DNA of 64,000 nucleotides from Cordylochernes scorpioides (Eukaryota; Arthropoda; Arachnida; Pseudoscorpiones; Chernetidae). This document shows positions 22,788 through 34,678 of the stretch, piece after piece (positions within the stretch are counted from its first letter, which is position 1; the number at the start of each line of letters is the position of its first letter). The notes beneath the pieces were generated by a model, which had not been told where the DNA came from, did no database searches, and saw nothing but the letters and a program-made list of their open reading frames with translations. Position numbers and translations under genes: made by a program. The stretch is from NCBI GenBank assembly GCA_030710605.1, contig CP092863.1, positions 120,633,586-120,697,585 on the forward strand, written 5' to 3'.

Positions 22788-23856
22788 TCCCAAAAATTCG
22801 TGTTTTTCTAAAAAGTTGTTTTTTCTCATTACTTGGCGTATAATATTATTACGGCCAATACATAATAATACAATTACTCTTTATACATAATATAAAAACT
22901 TTATATATAACGGCAAATAATATTATTACGGCGAATACATAATATAATATACAATACAATTACTTTATACATAATACAAAGGCATACTATATACAGTTAC
23001 GAGCGTCTTTCCTCATCTCCTAATCAGTCATCTCTCTCTCTCTGTCACCGTTTGCTTTTATTGGTTGGCTACGGTCACGCCACCTTTGCCCCCCCCTGCC
23101 GGCGGCGCGCGCCCGTTGGCTGCCGGCGAGCACGTGACTTCCCTGTGCGCGCGCATGGCGGGCGGTAGGCTATAGTTATTAACTAACATATGCAATTAAT
23201 TAAGGCGCCAATTTAGAATTGCAACAAATAGTATTTGAATCAAAACATTCAATCGGGTAAAACACGGGCGTTGCCCGGGTCATTCGGTTAGTTTTATATA
23301 ACGGCGAATTTTATATACAGTTACGAGCGTCATTCTTCATCAGTCATCTCTGTCACCGTTTGCTTTTTTTTTTGGAATGGCGCCCTCCTATTGGTCGGCT
23401 ACGATCACGCCACCTTTGCCCCCCCCTCCCCCCACTCGCTTTTTCGTTTTTGTAACCATTGTGTTGGAACGGGTCGCTCCTTAAATAAATGCATATATTA
23501 GTTAATAACCAAATGGAATCCTCTCTTTCTTTTTCCCAGTAAGAGACGCCTACGGAAGCCAACAGTACATAGACAGATAAAGCACATAGGCTATAGTTAT
23601 TAACTAACATATGCATTTATTTAAGGCGCCAATTTATAATTGTAACAAATAGTATTTGAATCAAAACATTCAATCGGGTAAAATACGGGCGTTGCCCGGG
23701 TCATTCGGCTAGTAATATTATAACAGCGAATACATAATAACACATAATGATACAATTACTTTATACATAATACAAAGACATTATACATAACGGCAAATAA
23801 TATTGGTATTTCAATTTTTTTGCAAGTGTTTCCGAACTTTTGGGACAACCTTGTAT
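22788..23856. mobile_element. TIR element with mariner-like ends, filled with a duplicated segment
   Basis: Ends AAGGTTATCCCAAAAATTCG and inverted CGAACTTTTGGGACAACCTT resemble mariner TIRs. No transposase remains. The interior holds two direct copies of a segment (about 22985-23293 and 23294-23713), both finishing in GGGCGTTGCCCGGGTCATTCGG. The first contains an 80-bp, very GC-rich block (23092-23170: CCGGCGGCGCGCGCCC, AGCACGTGAC, GCGCGCATGGCGGGC) with NRF1- and YY1-like words, suggesting a former retrotransposon 5' promoter (inference). Confidence 0.5.
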
Positions 23857-23892
23857 ATATATATATATATGCTTGAAAATAGAGCAATCCAT

Positions 23893-24474
23893 ATATATAT
23901 ATATTTAAAAATGCCTATTTTGGATCATAAAGTTTTTATTTCCGATATTTCGTGAGGCAACTCGTCAAACTTCCTCTGGGAACAAAATGGCTTTAGAGAA
24001 GCTCGCGTATCATTTCGCGAGTATATACAACCGCTATAAAATTTAGATATCTAGAATCTACAATATGCATGCCTCTATGAATATAATAATTAATAATAAT
24101 ATAATATGTAAAACATTAATATATAGAGAATTAAGTAAATATATACATTTAAAATAAACGAATTGAAAATCAGCAATTTGCCATATATATACATATATTT
24201 TCAATTCGTTTATTTTAAATGTATATATTTACTTAATTCTCTATATATTAATGTTTTACATATTATATTATTATTAATTATTATATTCATAGAGGCATGC
24301 ATATTGTAGATTCTAGATATTTAAATTTTATAGCGGTTGTATATACTCGCGAAATGATACGCGAGCTTCTCTAAAGCCATTTTGTTCCCAGAGGAAGTTT
24401 GGCGAGTTGCCTCACGAAATATCGGAAATAAAAACTTTATGATCCAAAATAGGCATTTTTAAATATATATATAT
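23893..24474. repeat. Near-perfect 278-bp-arm palindrome
   Basis: Arms about 23893-24170 and 24197-24474 differ at only about two positions seen (one in the GCAACTCG(T/C)CAAAC block, one in ATTTA(G/A)ATATC). The spacer is about 26 bp. Each arm carries a CGAAATATCGGAAATAAA end; a related arm end is at about 47490-47560. Confidence 0.88.
24385..24427 (+). ncRNA. Hammerhead-like fold, degenerate core
   Basis: Stem I TTCC 24385-24388 with GGAA 24424-24427; CAGAGGA 24389-24395 (one base from CUGANGA); imperfect stem II around GGCGAGTTGCC; GAA 24416-24418; ATAT 24419-24422; C24423. An equivalent lies on the minus strand in the other arm. Confidence 0.4.
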
Positions 24475-24482
24475 ATATATAT

Positions 24483-24700
24483 ATAGTGTAAAAACTATAT
24501 AATAAAAATATACCAGTGATTCTACATTTAAAACTTAAGGAGCAAACTGATAAGAATGATAAATCATATCAAGTAGATTTGGTTAGATTAGCAAGCTAAA
24601 TCTAAATTAATTATAAAAATAAATAGTTGTATAGTTTTATAGTTAAGTATTCTATTAAAATTATCTTAATTATTTTGATTATTTAAATTCAAATTATAAA
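24483..24700. repeat. Dispersed repeat, family J, copy 2
   Basis: See 20177-20400; same order of motifs, but without a following palindrome. Confidence 0.65.
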
Positions 24701-25537
24701 ATTAATAAATTGTTATTATTTAGTATAGATAGAGAGAGAAAAAAAAATCCTTAACTTCTAAAACATCATCTAGTTAATTATATATTTATAATTAATAACA
24801 ATAAAATTTAACAACGTAACGTCTTTTGCATCGGCTTTTACACGTCATTTAGACATACTCTAATCCTATATATAGAATAATCGAAGTGAGAATATATATA
24901 ATAGTTAGAAAAAAAAAAAGAAAGACAGAACCATGTACTTTTGATCAAACTAATAATAAGAAGACAAAAAGTTTTGTAAAGAAGGTAGTTAAGATTGTTA
25001 GTATATATATACTATATATATACTATATATGTTTTCTATCAAAACACTAGAAAGAAAAAAATCCTTTTATATGTTCACAAACTGTCATAAAGATAAAATG
25101 ATTTAGATAAAATTATGTAATTCTTTGACCAATATACCTCCAATAATGAACAAAGCCACAAAATGCTAATAAATGAAATTACTAAAATTTGACAATGCGA
25201 CCCACACCGAAATGGTATTGTCATCCCAACATTATTGAAATTGTCTCCAAAAGTATGTCAAACATTCCAACAAAATGTTTTTCTACTCACCCCACTCACA
25301 GTGGTATTAAATAACCTTCAAATATTGAATTACAACAATACATAATTTTAAAAATGTTCACCAGCTTTGAAATATTGAATTTTAAAATACTATTTGTAAA
25401 ATTCCCTATGAGCTAGACCCTTCCAATAGTTGTATCATTGTTTATATATTTATGCCAAATAATAATTTCGTTCAGATACTCCTGTTGATGGGTTTACAGT
25501 ACCTGAAATCTTGAGAGAACATTTGTTAACTTTCATC
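24701..25537. other. AT-rich stretch, nothing recognised
   Basis: Includes short ACTATATATA repeats near 25000. No gene supported. Confidence 0.5.
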
Positions 25538-25746
25538 AAATTACGAAACTATTTTAGACGCGTAATATTCTTTTTAAAATAGAACAATTTCTACTGCCCT
25601 TACTGCAATGGAAAAATTAAAGGGAGGGCCTGGCTCATCAGTGGTGAACCCTCTCAGTGGTTTCGCCAGTTTATATTGCAATAAGGGCAGTAGAAATTGT
25701 TTTATTTTAAAAAGAATATTACGCGTCTAAAATAGTTTCGTAATTT
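25538..25746. repeat. Foldback element, family F
   Basis: Arms of 72 bp (25538-25609 and 25675-25746), nearly perfect, ending inwards with CTACTGCCCTTACTGCAAT. The 65-bp loop holds the conserved GGCTCATCAG ... TTTCGCCAG block that recurs (whole or partial) near 13.5, 13.8, 15.1, 21.1, 22.6, 35.6, 51.9 and 59.0 kb. Confidence 0.8.
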
Positions 25747-25770
25747 GATAACAGATGGAGCGCTAGTGCA

Positions 25771-26985
25771 TCGTAATATTTGTTAACTTTGCTTAGAAAT
25801 TTTCAATGAAACTGATTCCAATAATTATTAATTAAACATTATATTTATTGATTTACAAGAGAGAGAACAAAATATAAAAAGGAAACTAATATTAAAACAA
25901 AGGAACTTTTTTTTCTTTCGGTTAGCGCCTATTTACCTGTGAACTTACACACACTCTGTGGTAACAATTAATTAATATATATATATATACAACAACATTT
26001 AATAAAAGTAAGAAACATATCCTTGGAGACTGTGTTTTATTATAATTTAAATTTCAAAGAATTATTCCAATATTTTACTAATATTAATTTATATCCGAAT
26101 AAAAAAAAATAGAATTGTTAAAAACCCTTTATTTCTATTATCATATATTTCGATTTGATAAATATCCTAGTCCCATATTTATATATCCTTGTTATATATG
26201 TAATCGTCAAACTATCCTTCATATCTTCACATAATTGCATATTTACATATGCAAATTAAACGTGAACTATTTTCTAAAAAAATAAATAAGACCTTAAAAT
26301 ATGTAAATAAAATAAAACGGAAAATATATTAAATACCATAATAATAAGTTTTTGTAATTTTCTCAATAATAAAAATAATAAAAAGCTTTTACAGGATAAA
26401 AAAATGTATAAGTAAAAATTGTAATAACGAATGTAATTTCTTTTTTGACCGGTAGATGGATCTGAAATCTATATACTCTTTTTAAATTGAATTCCTTTAT
26501 ATATTTTAGATATGAAAAAATTCTTCTTTTTACTTATAGCACACATAAAAGGAATATGTATAAGAAAATAAATGAAGGAATACCTTATACAAAAATGGAA
26601 CATATATATATATATATATTCAATATAAAGCAAGCTGTGTTGCATATTTGCCCTAGATTTTCCTCGCAAAAGAAAAAAAAGAACACGGAGCGAACATTTT
26701 ATTATTTACAAGCTCCATGTTGTTCGCTCCTCCGTATATTAAAATTTGCATAGCTAGCTACCTCCCTTTTACATATTTACCTCACGATGTGCATAGTTCC
26801 CGTCGATTGAAGGTTCAAAATATTTAGACTTGTGTATTTATGGAATAGAGTATTGTGTAAAACTGTGTTACAAATCCATATAGAATATCTACTTCTATTT
26901 TACGAGAATTATTTTGTATTTGAACGAATATTTTATTGTCTTTTGAATATTTTTTGATAAAAGCGGAGTCTGTCTTTATCAATAT
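25771..26985. other. AT-rich stretch, nothing recognised
   Basis: Short open frames only, all of low-complexity composition. Confidence 0.5.
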
Positions 26986-27009
26986 TTTATTTTTTAGATA
27001 TTAAGGATT

Positions 27010-27840
27010 CTAGATTCAACAACAACAACAACAAAAAGGTTTTTATTAGGGACCATTGCCCTGTATGGATTCGCCATACAACAACAAAATAATACAGTAA
27101 TATTTTCTCCCTTTCTCCATGTGCACGTGAGCCTTTGTTTGAAAAGGGATTTATTTACACATCTGTTCTGAAACTTTCCTCACTACCTCTTTTGTGTATG
27201 AATCTATTTACAATTGATCTGTAGAAATTATAGCGTTTTATTGCTATATTTTTCTTTTCTGAAATAATTCTCAGCGTCTTCAGTGGGTTGCTAATTCTCT
27301 AGAAGGTGTTTTTAAGAGTGATTCTAGTTTCAACCTTTTTCTGATTGGGTAGATATGTAACTGCAATGTGGGTCTGCTAGGGAGGTCTAGATTGAAATGA
27401 TGGTCGTTATTGACAACATGCTGAGTATTAAGCGAAGAAAAGAGATGACAAAAGTAAACGACAGCCAACTTAGTATTTTAACCAGCGCCATATCAAGTTA
27501 AATGGTTGCTCTGTCCCTATATAACTTTTACAAAGCAGTTAGTAGGAAAAAAAAACTTAGATTCATCCTTTTCTTTTCCATTACATGATGGTGACTGATC
27601 ATCGTGAGGATATCGTTGTAAGCCGGCATTGAGAGAGGAGAATCTGTATAAAACTCGTGTGTCTTAATAAAGGCTTTGTGTATGTATGTATAAGACAGGT
27701 TGTGGAGAATCCATACAGGGCAATGGGCCCTAATAAAAGCCTTTTTGTTGTTGTTATATAAAACTGGTGTCTTAATAAAGACTTTGTCTGTGTGTATAAG
27801 ACTGGTGTCTTAATAAACATTTTGTGCTTGTGTTAACATG
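27010..27840. mobile_element. Several LINE-type 3' tails
   Basis: Near 27015-27075 (reverse) and 27690-27755 (forward) the same tail occurs: GAATCCATACAGGGCAATGG, CCCTAATAAAA(G/A)CC, then (GTT)n. At about 27640-27690 and 27760-27830 a second tail type repeats: GTGTCTTAATAAAG followed by TTTGTGTNTG. These match the style of tails at 57235-57310 and 60945-61015 that end in simple repeats. No reverse transcriptase domain is present here. Confidence 0.55.
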
Positions 27841-28159
27841 TTGAAAAGAAATGGAGATTTGAGCTTTTGATTTTGAAATTATATTCATATATTCCTTAAT
27901 TATCGTTCCTATTTACCTGCTGGCCTCATCTACATATTAGCATGTAATACGAATCTCTCAACCTACAACTATGCCTGTGGAAGGAAGATAAAGATCCGAA
28001 AGCTTTCACTTTTTAAGAATAAGGAAGCACATTGCTACCGTTTATATTTATATATTTCATACTTTATAGTAATTTTATGTTTTAATAATATGATGCATAT
28101 TTTAAACACGGATGTATGAATATATGGTTTCCTCGAAAAGATAGAGGCTGCCTGGCCGG

Positions 28160-28330
28160 CATTCACAGTTCTACAAATTAAAGATACTTCGGCCAGTAAA
28201 TCTATTTTATTGTCTTGACGTTTCGACAAAAATCTTTTGTCCTTGTCCTCGTTTTTTTTTTTCGCTCCTGACGAAGACAAAAGAATTTTGCTAAAACGTC
28301 GAGACAATAAAGAAGATTTACTGGCAGAAT
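28160..28330. repeat. Inverted pair of a hammerhead-like repeat end
   Basis: Arms share GCCAGTAAATCT, TTTATTGTCTTGACGTTTCG and GACAAAAG words in opposite orientation around a T-run (about 28180-28250 and 28265-28335). Confidence 0.65.
28265..28303 (+). ncRNA. Hammerhead-like fold with canonical CUGACGA
   Basis: CTC 28265-28267 with GAG 28301-28303; CTGACGA 28268-28274; stem II GACAAAA / TTTTG(C)T; then AAAACGTC 28293-28300, where G12 is changed to A, so this copy is probably dead. The opposite arm keeps GAAACGTC but has lost CTGANGA. Together they outline an intact ancestor with stem III ACGT. Confidence 0.5.
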
Positions 28331-28332
28331 AA

Positions 28333-28655
28333 TCTTTTTTTTTTTGCTTATACCTAGTACACGTGGTACAGGCCATGATAATGATGGTGCGTAGAAGTAG
28401 GCGACTGCTTTTACTGTAAGTGCATCGCATGTCTACACATGTGAAAAATAGTTCGAATTTGCACTTAAAAATGTTCTAGAGCCCCGTTTGGTTACTTGCA
28501 CTCGCTGGTGGGATTGGACTTTTACAAGAATTGGTGGTCATTGGAGCATTTTTTTTTTTAACCAGAAAAAGTGCCCAATGCGGGATTCGAACCCGGGTCG
28601 TAGCGGTCGAAAATCAACGGTTTAGACCATCCTTCCACCGACCTTCCACCGAAGT
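28333..28655 (-). repeat. tRNA-derived SINE, full length
   Basis: On the minus strand: a tRNA-like head (28655-28568) with a strong B box GGTTCGAATCC near 28590 and a 3' GCACTTTTTCTGG; then a body with CACCAGCGAGTGCAAGTAACC, CATGTGTAGACATG, ACTTACAGTAAAAGC and TATCATGGCCTGTACCACG; then an A-rich tail at 28330. Other copies: 5362-5580, 54983-55212, 58436-58752. The body segment is the source of the satellite at 62.2 kb. Confidence 0.85.
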
Positions 28656-28775
28656 ATCTTTAATTTGAAGAAATATGGTATTCTGTTTCGGTTAGGTGTT
28701 CTGATGATTGATCTGTGTTTGTGAAATAAGAACTGAGTCGATGCTTGTTTTCCTTCGTTTATTGCTAGAGCAGTT

Positions 28776-29507
28776 CTAGAGATCATTCTGGGTGAACCTG
28801 CTGATGATTTTCCTCATATCTTTGGTCTCCAGGACTCTTGATAGGAAGTCCTTCAGGGACTCGAGGTGTTGAGGAAGAGCTAGGAGAAGAATAGAGTCCA
28901 GACACAGCAGCATTCGGCAATGCCCACTTTCGACATAACGCTTCTGTAAGGATGACATTAAGCGATCTGTGCTTAGCATCTCTGCATTTCGCATTCCAGA
29001 TTTCCCTAGATCCTCAAAAATCTCTCTACAGAGGCTGACAAACTCGCTGTAGACGAAAATAAGCGAAAACATTTTAATAAACTGAATAAATGAGACTTTA
29101 TGGTCATCTACATCGATGTCTTCAGATGGTAGTAGCATCTCTACAGTGTCTACAATAGGCTCCAATGGGAAATCATGACAGAGAAGTACAAAGAGAGAAT
29201 GTATATCTTTAGTAAAAAAGGTTTCTCCACATTGTAAAAGCCCGCAGTAAGTCTGGACAAAGACGTCAATCATGGCGCGACGGTTGTGACTCGTGGCATT
29301 AACGAATTCATACTCACGGAATAATACGTGGGTGCCTTTCTTCACTGAGGTGAAGTATTCCAGCAAGAATTTGTCCGGCTTGGTCCCCTGACATCGCTTG
29401 TATTGGACGAATATATCTTCGAGGTAGATTTTAAGATGATGATCCTCGATATAACGACGGTTTTTGTTGAATTCGTCTTCAAGTAAACGCTGCTCGTCTT
29501 GATCCAT
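28776..29507 (-). CDS. CSTPP1 (C11orf49)-like protein, intronless
   Basis: 243 residues from the ATG at 29507. The frame is open a further 13 codons to a GTG and closed by a TGA not far upstream, so this ATG is the only one available. Blocks matching my recollection of vertebrate CSTPP1: YLEDIFVQ near residue 28, YFTSVKKGTHVLFREY near 51, ATSHNR near 71, HSLFVLLCHDFPLEPI near 103 and YSEFVSLCREIFEDL near 153. CSTPP1 is a centriolar-satellite protein that regulates the tubulin polyglutamylase complex; the function here is inferred from that likeness. The human protein is about 330 residues and encoded by many exons, whereas this one is shorter at the C terminus and uninterrupted, suggesting a retrogene or an intron-poor paralogue. 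AATAAA lies about 20 nt after the stop. Its 5' flank runs into the 118-bp satellite within 100 bp. A pyrimidine-rich CAG just upstream could be a 3' splice site. GC content is clearly above that of its surroundings. Confidence 0.72.
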   Translation of the reverse strand: MDQDEQRLLEDEFNKNRRYIEDHHLKIYLEDIFVQYKRCQGTKPDKFLLEYFTSVKKGTHVLFREYEFVNATSHNRRAMIDVFVQTYCGLLQCGETFFTKDIHSLFVLLCHDFPLEPIVDTVEMLLPSEDIDVDDHKVSFIQFIKMFSLIFVYSEFVSLCREIFEDLGKSGMRNAEMLSTDRLMSSLQKRYVESGHCRMLLCLDSILLLALPQHLESLKDFLSRVLETKDMRKIISRFTQNDL

Positions 29508-29605
29508 GCTGAACGAAGGCGCGTTACGTTCGTGCAGCGTGAACACCTGCCTAGCTAGCTTCGAGAGAGAAGGTCAGTTGCCTCATTAAGATCTGAACGA
29601 TTTAT

Positions 29606-32600
29606 ACTCATGGACAAAACTTAAGGAAGTTGTACCTTTCAGCATGTATATCGGGATTGAGACGATAACTCTGAAAGATATTACAGTGACATTTATTGAA
29701 GACACACGAGATAACCAATATACACTCATGGACAAAACTTAAGGAAGTTGTACCTTTCAGCATGTATATCGGGATTGAGACAATAACTCTGAAAGATATT
29801 ACAGTGACCTTTATTGAAGACACACGAGATAACCAATATACACTCATGGACAAAACTTAAGGAAGTTGTACCTTTCAGCATGTACATCGGGATTGAGACA
29901 ATAACTCTGAAAGATATTACAGTGACCTTTATTGAAGACACACGAGATAACCAATATACACTCATGGACAAAACTTAAGGAAGTTGTACCTTTCAGCATG
30001 TATATCGGGATTGAGACAATAACTCTGAAAGATATTACAGTGACCTTTATTGAAGACACACGAGATAACCAATATACACTCATGGACAAAACTTAAGGAA
30101 GTTGTACCTTTCAGCATGTATATCGGGATTGAGACAATAACTCTGAAAGATATTACAGTGACCTTTATTGAAGACACACGAGATAACCAATATATACTCA
30201 TGGACAAAACTTAAGGAAGTTGTACCTTTCAGCATGTATATAGGGATTGAGACAATAACTCTGAAAGATATTACAGTGACCTTTATTGAAGACACACGAG
30301 ATAACCAATATACACTCATGGACAAAACTTAAGGAAGTTGTACCTTTCAGCATGTTTATCGGGATTGAGACAATAACTCTGAAAGATATTACAGTGGCCT
30401 TTATTGAAGACATACGAGATAACCAATATACACTCATGGACAAAACTTAAGGAAGTCGTACCTTTCAGCATGTATATCGGGATTGAGACAATAACTCTGA
30501 AAGATATTACAGTGACCTTTATTGAAGACATACGAGATAACCAATATACACTCATGGACAAAACTTAAGGAAGTTGTACCTTTTAGTATGTATATCGGGT
30601 TTGAGACAATAACTCTGAAAGATATTACAGTGACCTTTATTGAAGATACACGAGATAACCAATATACACTCATGGACAAAACTTAAGGAAGTTTTACCTC
30701 TTAGTATGTATATCGGGATTCAGACAATATCTCTGAAAGATATTACAGTGACCTTTATTGAAGACATACGAGATAACCAATATACACTCATGGACAAAAC
30801 TTAAGGAAGTTGTAACTTTCAGCATGTATATCGGGATTGAGACAATAACTCTGAAAGATATTACAGTGACCTTTATTGAAGACACACGAGATAACCAATA
30901 TACACTCATGGACAAAACTTAAGGAAGTTTTACCTTTCAGCATGTATATCGGGATTGAGACAATAACTCTGAAAGATATTACAGTGACCTTTATTGAAGA
31001 CACACGAGATAACCAATATGCACTCATGGACAAAACTTAAGGAAGTTGTACCTTTCAGCATGTATATCGGGATTGAGACAATAACTCTGAAAGATATTAC
31101 AGTGACCTTTATTGAAGACATACGAGATAACCAATATACACTCATGGACAAAACTTAAGGAAGTTGTACCTTTTAGTATGTATATCGAGTTTGAGACAAT
31201 AACTCTGAAAGATATTACAGTGACCTTTATTGAAGATACACGAGATAACCAATATACACTCATGGACAAAACTTAAGGAAGTTGTACCTTTTAGCATGTA
31301 TATCGGGATTGAGACAATAACTCTGAAATACGTATATTACAGTGACCCTTATTGAAGACATACGAGATAACCAATATACACTCATGGACAAAACTTAAGG
31401 AAGTTGTACCTTTCAGCATGTATATCGGGATTGAGACAATAACTCTGAAAGATATTACAGTGACCTTTATTGAAGACATACGAGATAACCAATATACACT
31501 CATGGACAAAACTTAAGGAAGTTGTACCTTTTAGTATGTATATCGGGTTTGAGACAATAACTCTGAAAGATATTACAGTGACCTTTATTGAAGATACACG
31601 AGATAACCAATATACACTCATGGACAAAACTTAAGGAAGTTGTACCTCTTAGTATGTATATCGGGATTCAGACAATAACTCTGAAAGATATTACAGTGAC
31701 CTTTATTGAAGACATACGAGATAACCAATATACACTCATGGACAAAACTTAAGGAAGTTGTAACTTTCAGCATGTATATCGCAATTGAGACAATAACTCT
31801 GAAAGATATTACATTGACCTTTATTGAAGACATACGAGATAACCAATATACACTCATGGACAAAACTTAAGGAAGTTGTACCTTTTAGCATGTATATCGG
31901 GATTGAGACAATAACTCTGAAATACGTATATTACAGTGACCTTTATTGAAGACATACGAGATAACCAATATACACTCATGGACAAAACTTAAGGAAGTTG
32001 TACCTTTTAGCATGTATATCGGTATTGAGACAATAACTCTGAAATACGTATATTACAGTGACCCTTATTGAAGACATACGAGATAACCAATATACACTCA
32101 TGGACAAAACTTAAGGAAGTTGTACCTTTCAGCATGTATATCGGGATTGAGACAATAACTCTGAAAGATATTACAGTGACCTTTATTGAAGACATACGAG
32201 ATAACCAATATACACTCATGGACAAAACTTAAGGAAGTTGTACCTTTTAGTATGTATATCGGGTTTGAGACAATAACTCTGAAAGATATTACAGTGACCT
32301 TTATTGAAGATACACGAGATAACCAATATACACTCATGGACAAAACTTAAGGAAGTTTTACCTCTTAGTATGTATATCGGGATTCAGACAATAACTCTGA
32401 AAGATATTACAGTGACCTTTATTGAAGACATACGAGATAACCAATATACACTCATGGACAAAACTTAAGGAAGTTTTACCTTTCAGCATGTATATCGGGA
32501 TTGAGACAATAACTCTGAAAGATATTACAGTGACCTTTATTGAAGACACACGAGATAACCAATATACACTCATGGACAAAACTTAAGGAAGTTGTACCTT

Positions 32601-34678
32601 TCAGCATGTATATCGGGATTGAGACAATAACTCTGAAAGATATTACAGTGATCTTTATTGAAGACACACGAGAAAACCAATATATATTCATGGACAAAAC
32701 TTGAGGAATTTGTGCCTTTCAGCATGTATATCGGGATTGAGACAATAATTCTGAAAGATATTACAGTGACCTTTATTGAAGACACACGATATAACCAATA
32801 TACACTCATGGACAAAACTTAAGGAAGTTGTACCTTTCAGCATGTATATCGAGATTGAGACAATAACTCTGAAATACGTATATTACAGTGACCCTTATTG
32901 AAGACATACGAGATAACCAATATACACTCATGGACAAAACTTAAGGAAGTTGTACCTTTCAGCATGTATATCGGGATTGAGACAATAACTCTGAAAGATA
33001 TTACAGTGACCTTTATTGAAGACATACGAGATAACCAATATACACTCATGGACAAAACTTTAAGAGGTTTTACCTTTTACCATGTATATCGTGATTGAGA
33101 CAATAACTCTGAAAGATATTACAGTGACATTTATTGAAGACACACGAGAAAACCAATATATATTCATGGACAAAACTTAAGGAATTTGTGCCTTTCAGCA
33201 TGTATATCGGGATTGAGACAATAATTCTGAAAGATATTACAGTGACCTTTATTGAAGACACACGAGATAACCAATATACACTCATGGCAAAACTTAAGGA
33301 AGTTGTGCCTTTCAGCATGTATATCGGGATTGAGACAATAACTCTGAAAGATATTACAGTGACCTTTATTGAAGACATACGAGATAACCAATATACACTC
33401 ATGGACAAAACTTAAGGAAGTTGTACCTTTTAGCATGTATATCGGGATTGAGACAATAACTCTGAAATACGTATATTACAGTGACCCTTATTGAAGACAT
33501 ACGAGATAACCAATATACACTCATGGACAAAACTTAAGGAAGTTGTACCTTTCAGCATGTATATCGGGATTGAGACAATAACTCTGAAAGATATTACAGT
33601 GACCTTTATTGAAGACATACGAGATAACCAATATACACTCATGGACAAAACTTAAGGAAGTTGTACCTTTTAGTATGTATATCGGGTTTGAGACAATAAC
33701 TCTGAAAGATATTACAGTGACCTTTATTGAAGATACACGAGATAACCAATATACACTCATGGACAAAACTTAAGGAAGTTGTACCTCTTAGTATGTCTAT
33801 CGGGATTCAGACAATAACTCTGAAAGATATTACAGTGACCTTTATTGAAGACACACGAGATAACCAATATACACTCATGGACAAAACTTAAGGAAGTTGT
33901 ACCTTTTAGCATGTATATCGGGATTGAGACAATAACTCTGAAATACGTATATTACAGTGACCTTTATTGAAGACATACGAGATAACCAATATACACTCAT
34001 GGACAAAACTTAAGGAAGTTGTACCTTCCAGCATGTATATCGGGATTGAGACAATAACTCTGAAATACGTATATTACAGTGACCCTTATTGAAGACATAC
34101 GAGATAACCAATATACACACATGGACAAAACTTAAGGAAGTTGTACCTTTCAGCATGTATATCGGGATTGAGACAATAACTCTGAAAGATATTACAGTGA
34201 CCTTTATTGAAGACATACGAGATAACCAATATACACTCATGGACAAAACTTAAGGAAGTTGTACCTTTTAGTATGTATATCGAGTTTGAGACAATAACTC
34301 TGAAAGATATTACAGTGACCTTTATTGAAGATACACGAGATAATCAATATACACTCACGGACAAAACTTAAGGAAGTTGTACCTCTTAGTATGTATATCG
34401 GGATTCAGACAATAACTCTGAAAGATATTACAGTGACCTTTATTGAAGACACACGAGATAACCAATATACACTCTCATGGACAAAACTTAAGGAAGTTTT
34501 ACCTTTCAGCATGTATATCGGGATTGAGACAATAACTCTTAAAGATATTACAGTGATCTTTATTGAAGACACACGAGATAACCAATATACACTCATGGAC
34601 AAAACTTAAGGAAGTTGTACCTTTCAGCATGTAAATCAGGATTGAGACAATAACTCTGAAAGATATCACAGTAACCTC
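29606..34678 (+). repeat. Satellite array: about 43 units of the 118-bp MITE repeat
   Basis: Units start ACTCATGGACAAAACTTAAG and contain TATCGGGATTGAGACAATAA and CACGAGATAACC. The period is 118 bp, 121 bp in units carrying an extra ACGTAT (AAATACGTATATTACAG). Because 118 is not a multiple of 3, each unit reads on into its neighbour in a shifted frame, producing repeated ~80-residue spurious reading frames. The left third is homogeneous (TTTCAGCATG, CACACGAG). From about 30.5 kb, variants recur in a fixed order: TTTTAGTATG with GGGTTTGAG, TCTTAGTATG with GGATTCAG, TTTTAGCATG with ACGTAT. That is a higher-order repeat. The array ends abruptly at AGTAACCTCC near 34678. Confidence 0.95.

Noticed and set aside
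29606-34678. Dozens of ~80-residue repeated reading frames on the minus strand (SMSVYWLSR ... type)
   Set aside because: They arise from the 118-bp satellite read across two units in shifted frames; single and degenerate MITE copies break them, and there is no sign of protein-level constraint.
29606-34678. CRISPR-like array appearance
   Set aside because: Units are contiguous with no unique spacers, and the genome is eukaryotic.
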